A DNA stretch of 64,000 nt. Origin: Przewalskia tangutica. Its lineage: Eukaryota > Streptophyta > Magnoliopsida > Solanales > Solanaceae. Location of the stretch: positions 62,471,609 through 62,535,608 of the forward strand of contig CM056725.1 in NCBI GenBank assembly GCA_029844215.1, read 5' to 3'. Position numbers and translations under genes: made by a program. Positions 25,191 to 37,768 of this stretch are shown here, piece after piece (within the stretch, counting starts at the first letter, position 1; every line of letters starts with the position of its first letter). The notes below the pieces were generated by a model, which saw only the letters and a list, made by a program, of their open reading frames with translations, was not told the DNA's origin and made no database searches.

Positions 25191-25690
25191 GACCACTTGC
25201 TCGGCTGAGGTTCATGCTAGCTTTTATAGCAGGGAGATTGTGAGACTACACGGGGTTCCTACGGTTATGATGTCAGACAGATGTGCTCGATTACAGATAA
25301 CTTCTGGAGGTTTTTTCAGAAGGGTTTTAGGGACACAGGTGAGTCTCAGTGTTGCATTACACCCTCAGACCGACGGACAAGCAGAGCGTACTATCCAGGC
25401 ACTTGAGGATAGGTTGCGGGCCTGTGTTCTTGATTTCAGAAATAGCCGGGAGGGTTAATTGCCTCTTGTTGTGTTACGACGATAATGCATACCCTTCCAG
25501 TATTCAGATGGCCCTGTATGAGGCCTTGTATGTACGAAAGTGTAGATCGCCGGGTGGATGGTTCGACATAGGCGAGGTTCGATTATTTGGTCCGCACTTG
25601 ATTCACGGGCCGGATAAGCGAAGCTTATCCGAAAGATTATTAGTAAGCTTAGAGTCACAGGCTTTATGCAGATAACCGACGTTGACACAT
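25191..25690 (+). pseudogene. Element A integrase, catalytic core and C-terminal part
   Basis: Resumes after TSD gttag with FYSREIVRLHGVP, MSDR and the hallmark HPQTDGQAERTIQ.LED.LRAC, the integrase core (25240-25458). A frameshift leads to the MALYEALYVRKCRSPGGWFDIGE block (25500-25580), the conserved end of gypsy integrase. Joined across B, the order equals a normal integrase. Frame changes and stops make it inactive. No RT is found upstream. Confidence 0.82.
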
Positions 25691-25806
25691 GGGGTTCAGC
25701 TTGACATTTTAGTATGAGTATTGTTATGTGGCCATGTGTGGCATTATTGGTATGTCGGGGATGTGAAAGGAAACTATGTCGCTAATTATAAGTTTGACTC
25801 CGAAAG

Positions 25807-25842
25807 AACATTCAGGGACGAATATTTCTAAGGGGGGAAGAA
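25807..25842 (+). promoter_or_regulatory. Inverted repeat and polypurine tract of element A
   Basis: AACATTCAGGGACGAATATT, an imperfect inverted repeat, then AAGGGGGGAAGAA, directly before the LTR start at 25843. The purine tract primes plus-strand cDNA. Confidence 0.8.
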
Positions 25843-26175
25843 TGTTACACCCCGTATTTACAGGACATGTTTTAAGAACGTACGTGAGAATTCCTAATGT
25901 TAAGATTAGAGACTTGTAAAAATTTATCGGAATTATGGAATTGTCGAAACGAAATTTTAGGATTTAATGGGAGGCGACACGTGTCACCCCCCTTATGGTG
26001 CCTTGGACGAAAATAGGCAAGGACTAAAGAGTCATTTGACCTTTGTGGGATGACTAAGTCTTGCAACTTGAAGAGCTTGACAATGTTGACTTGGTCAATG
26101 GGACCACTAGTCTTGATATTTAATAAGACCTCATCCAAGCCACCCATTTGTATACATCTTGACCCTCCATGTTAC

Positions 26176-26183
26176 TATATAAT
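26176..26183 (+). promoter_or_regulatory. TATA box of A LTR
   Basis: TATATAAT in U3, about 335 bp from the LTR start, with an A-rich leader and no other TATA nearby. The related I LTR has TATATATG at the same place (about 61590). Confidence 0.5.
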
Positions 26184-27937
26184 ACTACTAGTAGCAAGAC
26201 TAAGTTCCACACTTAGAAAATTTTTCAAGAATTTCAAGAACACAATTGAGGGGCTCTCGGGTTTGGCTAGTCCCAACACAAAAAAAATTTGTTTGTTGTC
26301 CATTTAGCTCCACACTTTAAACCAAGGTTCATGAGTGTATTGTATGTGTATCTCAATCGAAAAATCCCGGAAAAAGATAGTTTTCGTGTTAGTCGCAAGA
26401 TGAAAACCTAGTTGCTTTTCTAGGTTTTGTTTGGAAGATTGAAGGAAATTTGTTGGTGTTGTTCTAAGGGTCTCAAGTGGCGGATTGAAGTGTCTTAAAG
26501 AGGCTCTAAGTTGCTAAGGAGCGACTTCGGATTTGGAGTTGGATTAGGATTCGTTGAGGTAATAATCTTGTCTCTTAAAAGTGTTACAAGATTATATATA
26601 TTGTTGTTAGCTTTACATGTTTGCTAGCATGAAGTATATGTGTTGAAGTTGATAAGTATTATGGATTGATTGTAGCCTTAAAATCCGAAATGTCATTTAA
26701 GCCATGTGAAGTTGGATTACAAATTGGTCGTTTATTAGAATCGTCGCATGTTACTTACTTGAAGATTATGGTAGTTATAATCTATTGCGACTTGATATCA
26801 TGTTATGCTAACAACTTGGATTGAAATGGAAATTGGATAAGAATTGGTGTTATTGTACTCAATGTGGCCGAATTGGACTAGTAGTTGGTATTAGTTTGAT
26901 ATCTTTTGTGGGGCGGAATTTTACACGTCTTGTAGGTGTGTAATCCCCTATTGTTAATTGCATTGATTGGGCCTTAAATGTGGCGTGTTTGGTTATTGAA
27001 TTCGGCCTTGAAAAAGGTGGCAAAGTATGTAGAAACAAAGGAAGTGCTGTCCGATTTTCCGTAGAATTTAGTGACTTTGCACTTGGAATATTCTACGTTT
27101 GAAGTAAGAAGTTAATAGACGTATTATGGTCATTATAGGTTGACATAATACGACGCGAATGGACTTAGCAAGTGGATTAAACCGAAGAGGTATGTGGAAC
27201 TTTCTTATCTCTTGAGCATGAATAAGTTGTAAATGTATAGTACGGTAGACGTACAAGATTTTGACAATCTAGTCCATTTGATATCCTTGGCTTATTTTAA
27301 GAATGTCCAAGTTGGTTGAGTTAGGGAATTAACTCACTTGTTTAAATATTAAGGATATCTTGGTTTTCAAAAGTTAAGAGACTTTAAGTATGTTGAAAGT
27401 ATTATTGATGCTTGTTTAAGTCTCTTGGTTATAAAGAAGTATGTAAGTTGCTAAAATATAAAGCTAGTATACGGCTTTATGGGAAGTTGGTTATAATAGC
27501 TTTATGAAAAGTTAAAAAGAGTGGTTTACTCTAAGTAATATAAGTATGATAAATGACTTGATAATGAAAGGCAAATTGATTTAAAGGCATCAATTGCTTA
27601 CGGTTTTAAAAGAAAGAAGTCACTTGATTTAGAAGCCCAAAATGTATTTTCTAAAAGGTATTGTGACTTGTCTTGAAAAGTAGTTATGACTGATACTATG
27701 GTTATTAGTATCTTGGAAGTTTTATATGAAAAAGAGTCATTTTAAAAGAGTGGAAGTATGTAGTACCTTGGGTTAAATTCCCGGATTTTTATAATGACAT
27801 GTTAGTGCCTTAAGTAAACTAAAATGAGAGTGTATATGAATAAGGCTAATAAGAAGTTAGGGGGATTTCTTAACTTGCTTATTTATCGTATGTATGATTC
27901 AGAGTGCTTATGTTATGTATGATGGACAATTGAGATA

Positions 27938-28095
27938 GGGTAAGAGTATATCTGAGGGGTAAATCCCCAAGATCGTTATACCACCTTCTTCAGGGTAAGA
28001 GTATATCTGAGGGGTAAATCCCCAAGATCGTTATACCACCGCCTGTGGTAAGAGTATAAATGGCGGTAAATCCCAAGATCATTATACCACCGCTT
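27938..28095 (+). repeat. Tandem repeat, 55-bp unit x3 (3' LTR copy)
   Basis: Same array as at 2756-2920; units start at 27938, 27993 and about 28046. The third has several losses. Confidence 0.85.
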
Positions 28096-28823
28096 CCGTG
28101 GATTTGCTACCCATGATGCGAGGAATACCTCATGCGAGTTCTTATGGGCTTACGCGGTGAAATAGTCCCACGCGGCGGGTACAACCTATGCGAGGAATAC
28201 CTCACGCGTCCACACGACCTATACGGTGAAATAGTCCCGCGAGTAGGATTGCTTAATGACATCGCGCGGTGGTCCCGCTTGATCGCGAGCTTCCTATTTT
28301 TATGTTGTAAGTATAATTTTGATTACTCTCATTGTTAGTAAGGCACTGTGTACTGTTAATTGAGTTATCATACATGTCTCCAGTTTTATTATAAACTTAT
28401 GATTTAATTACGCATTTCGGCCACATATTTGGTACATGTTAGATCGACCTCCTTCGGGCCGCGTTCACGCCGCAGTAGAGTACGCGGTCGATCCTTGCTC
28501 TTAGATCACCGCTCACCGCTGAGAAGCTCCTTTATTCCGAGGCTTATCCTCGTATTGTCGGTTGTTGTACATTCGTGGTATAGCGGCCCTGCATCGCCGC
28601 AGAGTTGTTATTCTTAGAGGTCTGTAGTCACATTGTGGTTTGGGTTATAAAAAAAAAATGTACTGTTTTATTTGTATAGTTACGGAAGGTGGCCTTATCG
28701 GCTAGCCTGTTGTTATTTTATGTTTAAGCATTTTTTTCAGTTGTGTATGTTCCGCCATTTCTCTCGATGTTTACTAAAAGTGCCTGCCTGTAAGGCACCG
28801 CCATGGCCCGGTCGGTCGTGACA

Positions 28824-30431
28824 TATTGCTACCCTCAAGACAAGGCTGGTGGTCCTCCACTCACGCCTTATGCACTTAGGGACCTCGGAGAATCTGCATT
28901 GCTCACGACTGATGACACTCCTTCTAAGGGGTCCTACTACACTTGGACGAATAGCTCAATTTGGTCCAAGCTTGATAGAGTGTTAATGAACCAGCATTGG
29001 AGTGACTTGAATCTTGAATGCTCAGCAAGATTTTTGCCTATGGAACCAGTCTCGGATCATTGCCCCGTGATTGCTTCGGTAATCACATCTTGTAGTATTG
29101 GGAAACGGCCTTTCAAGTTTATGAACATGTGGTTCTCACACCCCGCCTTTGAGAACACCTATTTTAATGCCGAGGCAGAAGTCTTGAACCGCCCAATTCT
29201 CATTGGTCACAAATCAAGTCAGTAAAGCCTTGAGGGATCTAAACTCTAGTGAATTCGGGAGTATTGAACAAAGAGCAAATGCAGCCAACATGGAATTTAA
29301 GGAAGCTATAAATGAGCATATGGAGAATCCCTTTGATGAAGAATTACAAGCCAAGGTCAAGTCCTTAAGAGCTAAAGCCAATCACCTTCTTGAATCCGAG
29401 AGACACTTCTTAAGACAAAAGGCGAGGCAAAAACATTTGATTGGAAGTGATAGGTGCTCCAAATACTTCCATAGTCTGATCAAGAGAAGCAATTTTAAGA
29501 ACTCGATTACTTATCTTGTAAAAGACAACGGTAATACCACAACATCTCCCGGTGAAGTAATAGACATGCTGGTTGAGTTCTATAAAGGACTTTTTGGCTC
29601 ATCTCAACCCGTAACAAGCATCGACCTTGCGGTACTTGATTGTGGTCCGAAATTAAGGGAGAAGGATGGTTCATTCCTTCTACATCCTGTCTCCCCAAAG
29701 GAGGTTTGGGATGCTCTATCCGATATTGGCAATGACAAAGCACCTGTCCCGGATGGTTTTTCAGCCGCCTTCTTCAAGAATAGATGGAAGGATGTGGGAC
29801 ATGATGTAGTAAGGAGTATACAAGAATTCTTCTCTTCCGGTGTGCTCTTGAAGCAAGTGAACCATACTATAATCACCCTCCTACCCAAAACTGATCGGGA
29901 CCCCAAGGTAAGTGATTTTAGACCAATTGGATTAACAAATGTGGTATACAAGATCATTACTAAGGTACTAGCTAACCGGATTGCAAGGTTTCTTCCTTCT
30001 TTAGTTGATAAATGCCAAGGTGCTTTTGTGAAAGGAAGAAACATGGTTGAAAATGTCTTCATTGCCCAAGAACTCGTGAGAGGCTATAACAGAACTAGAA
30101 TTTCCCCAAGGTGTATGCTCATGATAGATCTTCGGAAAGCTTTTGACACAGTCTCCTGGAATTTCCTCGAATCGGTGCTAAAAGGTCTCAGGTTCCCGGA
30201 CAGATTTATAAGGTGGATTATGGAATGTGTAAGCTCAGCTTTTTTCTCACGTTCAATCAATGGAGAGTTACATGGCTACTTTACGGGTAAACGCGACTTG
30301 AGGCAAGGTGATCCTATGTCTCCCATGCTCTTTATCCTATGCATTGAATACCTATCCAGATTGCTCAAGCTCAAAACTTCGGATAGATCCTTTTCTTTTC
30401 ATCCTAAGTGCAAAAGACTAGGCGTCTCTCA
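28824..30431 (+). pseudogene. LINE1 ORF2, part 1 (endonuclease C-terminus and RT N-terminal half)
   Basis: Collinear with LINE2 54173-55796. It starts inside the endonuclease after GDFN, shows KLDRV, the SDHCP motif and KRPFKFMNMW, then a frameshift with lost sequence near 29160-29225. A long open stretch 29203-30431 (about 410 codons) carries the RT fingers: KAPVPDGFSAAFF, LLPKTDRDPKVSDFRPI, AFVKGRNM, DLRKAFDTVSW and LRQGDPMSPMLF. The 5' part (ORF1, endonuclease N-terminus) is separated by A and should be left of the window. ORF2 copies LINE RNA at a nicked target. It is interrupted by E two residues before FADD. Confidence 0.92.
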
Positions 30432-32902
30432 TGTCACGACCCGCCCAGTATTCGTGGATCGTGCTCACCGGGCACCCAAGTAGTCATACATCGAGTAATC
30501 GGAAATATAAAGTAAGACATGAAACAGCTTTATAAAATAGACACGCTTTATGTGAGAAAATATCGCTTTCGATATATATATAAACATGGTTTAGCGCTAC
30601 ATCCGACAATCGCATAAATATGACTACATGCACTTAAGGAAATATATAACTATGGCGACAAGGCCCCGCCATACCCTCGATCAGATAAAACTATCTACAA
30701 CAGGAGATCATACCCAAAAGTAGAGCCTCCTAAAAAGATGGAGCTCCCGACACCAACGTAGATCCTAAGAATGTGGATCTAGCACTGGCTGCCTTACTCG
30801 CGGATGAACGCAGCCTCAAGGAGGTCAAGATAACAGTACTAAGTATATGAAACTGTAAAATACTTAAATGAAACATATAAATTTAAAAACAGTTTTGCAA
30901 GTATGTATAAAACAACCAAGGAAAACTAACAAACATAACAAAAAAGAGCAGCAATAGTAAATCAGAATGTGTCTTTTCTAGGTCGCGAATGATTCAAGCA
31001 GGCCACTCGCCTCAGATATCACTCGCAAGCCTAATCTCGACTCGAGTCCGCATAGGCCACTCACATGGGCCCGCATGAGGTATAACCCCGCATCGAGGTA
31101 GCTACTCCTGCATCGCCCCGACTCGTTGTCCGCACGGCCACATAGACCGCATGAGGCATAACCCCGCATACTAACTCGAACTCTCAGAGCCCGCATAGGC
31201 CCCCGGACTGCATGAGGTATTCTCGAATCACGGTCCTGCATCACCGAGTCTACCCCGCGTCGGAGGGCAACTTAACCCCAGATCATCTCAAGAGCGAGTG
31301 ATGGTACACTAACATAACAGCTTATCTTTAAACAACATAATCACAACAAGAATACTCATTTTCACAAACGTTACAAGACACTAACACACATAGCATCATA
31401 TCATGTCTGCTTATCAAACCATCTTATTATTCTTTTCACCATTCAATTTAAGTCTGTTATACACACATAGTCAAACTTGTTTCTTTTATCAATCTTAAGT
31501 GGTTATACTCAACTTCCCATAAGGCTAGTATAACTCTTAAGCTTCGCTTTAAAACCGCTTAGTTCTCTTCATAAAAATGATTCAAGATTCTTTGAAATGC
31601 TTTCGCATCTTTATTATTCGTGCTTAAGCCGCAGGCATCGCTGCAGTTGTTATTCAGCTTAAGCCGTGAGACATTGCCGTAGTTGTTATTCAAAGCTTAA
31701 GCCGAGGCATCCGTAAGTATTATTCAGCTTAAGTCAAAGACATTGCCGTAGTTATATTTTAGTTAACACATGACGCCTACCGCACTATATATATTGTAAA
31801 ATATCATGCTTTAGGAAGAATCACATACCTTCTCAAATAAAACCACCGCCAAGTTGAATATGTCGCAGCAGAGTCACCATAATAGTCACAGATATCTATC
31901 AAAGACTACTCAAGGTCATTCTAAACAGAGGGTTCACAATTCTACGGAAAGTCGGGCAGACTTCCCTACCCATGAGCTATATAAGTCTCATCAGAAAACA
32001 ATCCTATGTAAGTACGCTTTGATTATTCTTCTTTAAACCCTTCATCGTGGTAATACTCAATTTTATTCTACAATGTTCTTCTAAGTATTTAATACTTATT
32101 CTTATGCTACAACAGTATATATTCTCTAATTCAAAAGAGGGTTAGGATTAGTTACCTCGGTAAGCCCAATAGTATCCTAGATAAAGTCGCGCCTGAGCAA
32201 GGTTTAGCTCCTAAGTTGTACGCTCCCAGAGTCTAAGAAACCTTAGAAGTTCTTTACAACTTCTACAACGGACTAAGGGATTTGGGCTAGGGTATTAGGG
32301 GCATTAAAACAATACTAGCCGACAACTTGTCTCCCAAGGGAGGGGGTAGATTTTTGGCTAGGCTAGGGGGGGTATTCGGCCAAGGGCCTTCACATGCGGG
32401 AGGGGAGGTGTTGGACGAAAGGGCTACAAAGGGAGAGGAGAGGATTTTCAAGACTTGAAAGATTTGTGGATGAAGAACTCTTCATCTCTGGGGGTATTTA
32501 TAGGTCAAGAAGTGGCCAACCAATGGCCAAGATTAAGACAAGTGCAAGGCAAGTGTAGGGTGAGGATTAACTATACACAAATATCCTATCAACTCCTTGA
32601 CTTGTGTACAAGGCACAAAAAACGTGCTCCCTATTGTTCAAATCGTCCAAATGGACGATTTCAAGTCCATCAATCGGAGGTGACAAGTGTCGCCTCCCGC
32701 TGGTCCAAAATGTTTCGCCTCTAAAAATCCGCAAAAATTAGAAATGGAATAGCCGGAATTTACCCTACGAAAGTCGTGGGAAACGCTTCGGCCGGAAAAC
32801 TAATCGCTTTGTGAGTCAGGCCCAAAAAAACGCTTTGCCTAAACTTTAAGGCTAGACTTTTGACGTATTCCTTACGCATATACTCCGAAATACGGTATAA
32901 CA
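30432..32902 (-). mobile_element. Element E 3' LTR
   Basis: 2471 bp. Minus strand starts TGTTATACCG at 32902; TATAAATA (minus) at 32495-32502; leader site ACCGAGGTAAC (minus) near 32153; ATGCGG cluster about 31010-31260; GC hairpin 30652-30672 with GGCC in the loop. It ends CGTGACA at 30432. Confidence 0.9.
31620..31760 (-). repeat. Degenerate tandem repeat in E LTR (about 38 bp x4)
   Basis: Units contain cttaagccg, aggcat and gccgtagttgttatt. The same array lies at about 38955-39095 in the 5' LTR. Unit number and spacing differ slightly. Confidence 0.65.
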
Positions 32903-32935
32903 TTCTCCTCCTTAGAAACATTCGTCCCGAATGTT
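32903..32935 (-). promoter_or_regulatory. Polypurine tract and inverted repeat of element E
   Basis: Minus strand: AACATTCGGGACGAATGTT (32917-32935), then TCTAAGGAGGAGAA, then the LTR start. Same layout as in A, B, F, G and J. Confidence 0.8.
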
Positions 32936-33062
32936 CCTTCCCAAGACGCTTAACGATAAGATTCTTCATAACTTAAACTTGTAAATGCCACACACGCCAC
33001 AGAGCAACACTTAGGCGTAAACGATAACGAAAATTTACAAGTAGGAAAGTGAATTACCCGAG

Positions 33063-34290
33063 GTGGGAATAGGTGAGGATACTTCGCCTCATGTCCTCCT
33101 CGCTTCCCACGCCATCTCCTCCCCGAGCTCGCTCCGCCACAAGACTTTGACTAAGCCACGCCTCGTCCGCAGACGCCTAACCCGACGATCGACTATCGCT
33201 ATGGGAATCTCTCTCATGATAACCCCTACACCGACATCGCCAATCGTGTACCCTAGATGGATCCCCGATACATCTCCTCAAAGATAGATACGTGAAAACC
33301 GGATGCACCGCCTCCAGACGGACGGCAGATCCAACTCATAGGCAACCTTGCCTACCTCGCGACAACTAAACGCCCAATGTACCTAGGGCCGAAGTTTCCC
33401 TTCTTCCCGAATCTCATCACACCCTTCATGGGTGACACCTTTAGGAAAACCCAATCATGAACCTCGAACACAAGATGCCGACGACGATGATCTCAGATAC
33501 GACTTCGCCGACTCGAAATGTCAATAGCCGCTTCCTGATAAGCTTCACCTTATCCATCGCCTCGCCGTACTCAACCGTCCCACTAGCCGCCGCCCACATC
33601 GAACCAACCTATAGGCGATCCGCACTTCCTCCCATACAAGGCCTCATAAGGCGCCATCTGAATACCGAGTGGTAGCTATTATTATACGCGAACTCAACTA
33701 GAGGCAAATGATCCTCCCAACTACCATCTGGTCAATAACACAGCTCGCAACATATCCTCAAGAGTCCGATAGTGCGCTCTGCCGTCTGCTCGTGGATGAA
33801 ATGCAAGATTTGTGCTCACTGCGCCCCTAAACTCCTCTCAGGACCTCCGGTTAGCCGTAAATCGGGCTCCTGCGATATGATCGGCGAGGGACTCCATGCA
33901 CCGACGATCTCTGATGTAAAGTCCGCATAATCCTCACCAAAAGTCGCCCCGACGGAAGAAAATGGGCTGATTTTGTCACCGCCGACGATAACCCATATAG
34001 AATCATGTCTCTCCGAAAGCGAGGTAATCCCGTGATAAAATCCATGTTGATTACCTCCCACTTCCGTGTCGGATCTCTATCGCCGCAACAAACCACCGTG
34101 CCTCCGTGCTCTACCTTCACCGACAACACGCACCGAGCTACGAACTCGCAACGCCCCTCTTCAAGCCATCCCACCAATACACGTATCTAAGGTCGTGGTA
34201 CATCTTGGTCGACTTCGGATGGATAGAGTAACGCTACCGCTGTGCTTCCTCAAGAACTCGCCACAAGTCCTCAAACATCCGAACACACAC
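33063..34290 (-). pseudogene. Element E integrase with chromodomain-like tail
   Basis: From the minus-strand 5' side: WEVINMDFITGLPR (frame 33851-34177), the core beginning with the first catalytic Asp; then a decayed VIVDR..KSAHFLP / TSEIVG stretch (33900-34061); then MRPCMGG-type remains of the YEALYGRKCRSP block near 33640 in another frame; and IAIVDRRVRRLRT..VKVLWRSE....WEA at about 33090-33240, the tail typical of chromoviruses. Integrase joins cDNA to host DNA. At least four frame changes. Some may be sequencing artefacts. Confidence 0.8.
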
Positions 34291-34539
34291 CGCTCAAACC
34301 TTAGCACCCCATCGTGCTACTCAAAAGGACCCTTGCCTCACGAAGAGTCAGATCACGATATCGAATCAAAGCCGATCCTCGAATCGCCGCTTCTTCACCT
34401 CCTCGACGATGGAAGACTCGCAACCTCACGAACTCTAACCCCATCGCTATCGTAATCAATCAAACGGACACCAAGGATCGCTAATCGATGCAAATCACGA
34501 ACCATGTCCCTCCTCCTCTCTAGCCGCACATCCGATAGG

Positions 34540-34930
34540 CTCCCATCGACCTACGACTAAGAGCATCCGCCACAACATCGCCTTCCCGTGGTACAGATAT
34601 CAACATCGTAATCCTTAAGCAACTCTAACCACCGCCTCGCCGTAAGTTCACTCCTCCGCCAAGATATACCTGAGGCTCTTGTGGTCTCAGATAAATATCC
34701 ACGTGAACCCCATACAAATAGTGCCTCCGCATCTTCAAAGCGTGAATCACAACCGCTAACTCCAAATCACGCGTGGGTAGTTCTTCTCGTGTTTCTTCAC
34801 CGCCGACGCATATGCTATAACTCGCCATGCCGCATCAACACACATCCCAACCCGATGCCCGACGATCACAATACACAACATAACCGCTCGACCTCCGGAA
34901 GAGTAAGAACGGGCGGCCACAATCTCTTTT
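34540..34930 (-). pseudogene. Element E RNase H
   Basis: Frame 34625-34828 reads ELPTRDLELAVVIHALKMRRHYLYG, close to the family pattern NYPTHDLELAAVVHALK.WRHYLYG; VIAYAS lies upstream and DHKSL and LYHGKAM (from LYHPGKA) downstream in other frames. Positioned between RT and integrase as expected. Broken by frameshifts. Confidence 0.8.
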
Positions 34931-35223
34931 CAAAGAATCGAAACCCCGCCACAAGCATCACCATCGAACTTGGCCGCTTTCCGAGTCACCTAGTCAATGG
35001 TGCAGTAGATAAGCAAACTTCTACGAACCGCCGATAATATCCTCGCAAGGCCCGTAAAATCGCGAACCTCTCACGGAGTAGAGGTTCAGGCCAAGTCCTC
35101 GATCGCTTCGATTCGCCAGATCCACTCGAATGCCATCACCCGGCAATATGCCCAAGAAACGCCATCAAGTCAACCAAAACTCACATTTGGAAAACTTGGC
35201 GATAATCACCTGGTCCTCGAGAA

Positions 35224-35965
35224 TCACAAGACAAATTTCAAATGCTCCGCATGCTCCTCGCTCGAGCGAGAATAAACCAAGATATCATCAATGAACACTA
35301 TCACAAACGCGTTCCAAAATGGTTTGAACACTCGGTTCATCAAATCCATGAATACCACGAGCATCGTCAACCCAAAAGACATGACCGAACTCATAATGCC
35401 CGTGACGTCCCGAATGCAAATTCTGTGGACATCCACCTCTCTCGACTCGCACTGATGATAGCCCGATCGCAGATCAATCTTGAGAAACATCTCGCACTCG
35501 CAACCGTCGAACAAATCATCAATCCCGGAAGGGTATTCGTTTAATGGTCACCTTGTTCACCGCTCAGATCAACACACGCGCAGCTGCCCCGCCCTTCTTC
35601 TTCACGAACAATACCGCGCTTCCTGGGAGAAACACTAGGCCTCGATGAAGCCCTTCTCCAAAGAAATCTCTAAGCCGATCCTTCAACTCTCTCAATCCGG
35701 CAGCGCCATTCTCAGTATGGCGGAATGGAAATAGGCCGAGTGTCCGCAATATGTCAATACAAAACTCGATCTCCTCTCGTGAGGGATACCCGGAGGTCAT
35801 CCGAAACACGCCCGGGAACTCACGACCATCGAATCGATCAAAATCTGGTACCGCAGCCTTCAAGATCAAACACCCGAACGAGATGGTAGATATACCCTTC
35901 TCGCACCATCTTCCTAGCCTCGAGGTAGGAAATAAACCTACCTCGCGATACCGTGCTCCTCCCAC
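35224..35965 (-). pseudogene. Element E reverse transcriptase
   Basis: Two minus frames. 35564-35965 has DRFDGREFPGVF, IEFCIDI, GLRELKDRL and AVLFVKKKGG, the start of gypsy RT. 35224-35514 has FLKIDLRSGYHQ, VMSFGLT, FMDLMNRVFKPF and the catalytic FIDDILVYS (about 35275-35300). A frameshift and losses separate them (35515-35563). RT copies genomic RNA to cDNA. Both halves are clear, though unlikely active as written. Confidence 0.88.
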
Positions 35966-36099
35966 TCAACAACCGGCCTCAGAAACTGGAACCGCATTAC
36001 TCTCTCTCAGCCAACATTGGCGTAGCAAGAAGCTAGCCAATCCATCCCCATAATCACGCCGGTCGGCCATCTCCAACTCTATCAAGTCGGCTAGGGTCC

Positions 36100-36310
36100 G
36101 ACGATCAGAATGGTCACAGACAAGCTCTATATACCCGCCGAGCTACCACCGAATCACCCATCGCGTAGCTACTCGAAAGCGGCTATGGACTCGTGCTCTA
36201 TCCCTATCCTACTAGCAACAAGGGAGATATATAGATGCAGTAGAACCCGGATCTATCAAAGCATACACATCAAACCTGAAACCGATAAGGTACTGTGGAT
36301 TTACATCAGT
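36100..36310 (-). pseudogene. Element E retropepsin-like protease
   Basis: On the minus strand near 36230-36285 a frame reads FDVYALIDPGSTAS, matching the aspartic-protease active site (ALIDPGST, D-S/T-G type) of plant gypsy elements. It follows a YALSG-type linker (about 36345) and precedes RT by 150-250 bp. Stops follow at once. Confidence 0.65.
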
Positions 36311-37565
36311 GAGGCCTCCCGATCCCGCTTACCGGACAAAGCATAGATGCGGTCGAGGACCACTAGAATCGGGACCCGAGCCACGACCTGCCGCGACTGG
36401 CCGACCCATGTACCTTTTCTCCGGGCGAGTAATCAGAGGAGATGACGGCAAGAATGTAACCCGGCGCCGAGCCTTACCACCGCCGCCCGGCCGGACAGCC
36501 TCGCAGTGACCGCTGGCTACAATCAGAATAAGCTCCAAAACCGCATCACACTTCCCGTAATGGGATCTACCGACGGCCACACCGGGTGGTCCCGACGCCG
36601 CACTCTCGCTACTCGACGCCTCAAGCCCCTGGCCTCGTCCGCTCGAAACTCGCCAGGCCGAGGACGGCAGGAGTGCTCAGCCGGGCCGTGGTGCGACCCA
36701 GATCGCCACGAGGCCGCCACCACGATAACCCCGTAAGACCCTCCCGCCCCGGCCTTCTTCTCGCCGCCTCGCCCACTCGCCGACCTTCGCGCCTCGCATC
36801 CAAGAGCGTGAGCTCGCACGCGGTAATGTCCATACCGGCCAAGAGAAACACCCGCACACGACTTCGCCATATAGTCGCTTCAGCCCGGTGACATAGCGGT
36901 GCACCCTATCCTCCATATTCGCTACCAAAGCCGACATATCGAGCCAATGAATCAAACTCGACATTGTACTCCCGACAAGGCCCTCTCTCGCCTCGAGTAA
37001 AATCTATCACCCGCGCCTCCTCATCCGCGAGGCAAGAAGTGAGTGAGGAAAGCCTCCGAGAACTCATCCCAAGTAGCCGGGACGCGTGCTCTCCTGATAA
37101 CTCCCATGAATCAAACCAATCGATCGCGGTATCACGCACCGACGCGAACCGGCGTCACAGACTGCTTCGAGGCCTTGATCACCCTACGATCCTTCAAGCC
37201 GACGGATGAACTCCTCGCGATCATCCTCCGCCGACCAGAAACTCGCGGCTACAACTCAAGAAATCTCGTAGCCTCAAACTATTCGCCTCGGTGTACCACG
37301 GTGCGACCGGGCCGAGCCGGAATTGAACCGCCAGATCCGGGCCTTCTCTCAGACGGGCCACAACTTTAGCCAAAAGTCGGCCATCTCTCAGACCCTAACT
37401 CTCCGCCAAGGCCGTGGGACGAGGTGGTACCGTGGTTCAGGCTGGGCCGGGCGGCGCCATAGAACTCGCCGTCTCGTATAGATCGGGCTCGAGCCCTCGT
37501 GACTGGGTGTCTCGCTAGCGCTCTCCGCTTTGCCCTTCTCGCCCGGTTGCCTTACGTGGAGGCAT
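36311..37565 (-). pseudogene. Element E gag
   Basis: A minus ATG at 37565 starts MPPRKATG. The capsid block follows: RDTAIDWFDSWE and EYNVEFDSLARYV (frame 36906-37139), then MEDRVHRYVTGL (frame 36677-36964). A GKCD...GHCEA stretch in frame 36329-36580 is a probable damaged zinc knuckle. Gag forms the virus-like particle and packages RNA. Several frame changes. The MEDRVHRYVTGL and RDTA..DWFDS motifs are shared with F's gag. Confidence 0.72.
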
Positions 37566-37753
37566 AATCATACAGAAAGGAATACGTTAGAGGTCCAACC
37601 TATAATACAAATTTCTAAAGCACGATCTCGTAATGAGAAGAATGGAAACCAATCCTAAATATCTTATAGCCTCTCGATTATTGGTGTGGTGCACAACACA
37701 CCGATAATCAAGACTTACTAGATACGGTCAGAGACACTTTCCGAGGATTAATC

Positions 37754-37764
37754 GCTCGATACCA
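37754..37764 (-). other. Primer binding site of element E
   Basis: Minus strand TGGTATCGAGC, one base short of the canonical TGGTATCAGAGC: the A of CAG is absent, as at many sites here. Confidence 0.8.
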
Positions 37765-37768
37765 CTTT

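Larger units (their letters stand above)
25843..28823 (+). mobile_element. Element A 3' LTR
   Basis: 2981 bp, TGTTACACCCCG to GTGACA. It ends exactly at LINE1: the flank begins tattgctaccc, and LINE2 has ctatttctaccc there, so tattg is the expected TSD. TATA-like TATATAAT at 26176-26183, leader site TTGAGGTAA at 26554-26562, 55-bp tandem array at 27938-28095, ATGCGG cluster about 28112-28245. The 5' LTR copy is very similar from 27010 on. Confidence 0.9.

Noticed and set aside
36309..37369. Several plus-strand ORFs of about 66-118 codons
   Set aside because: Shadows of E's GC-rich gag on the other strand.
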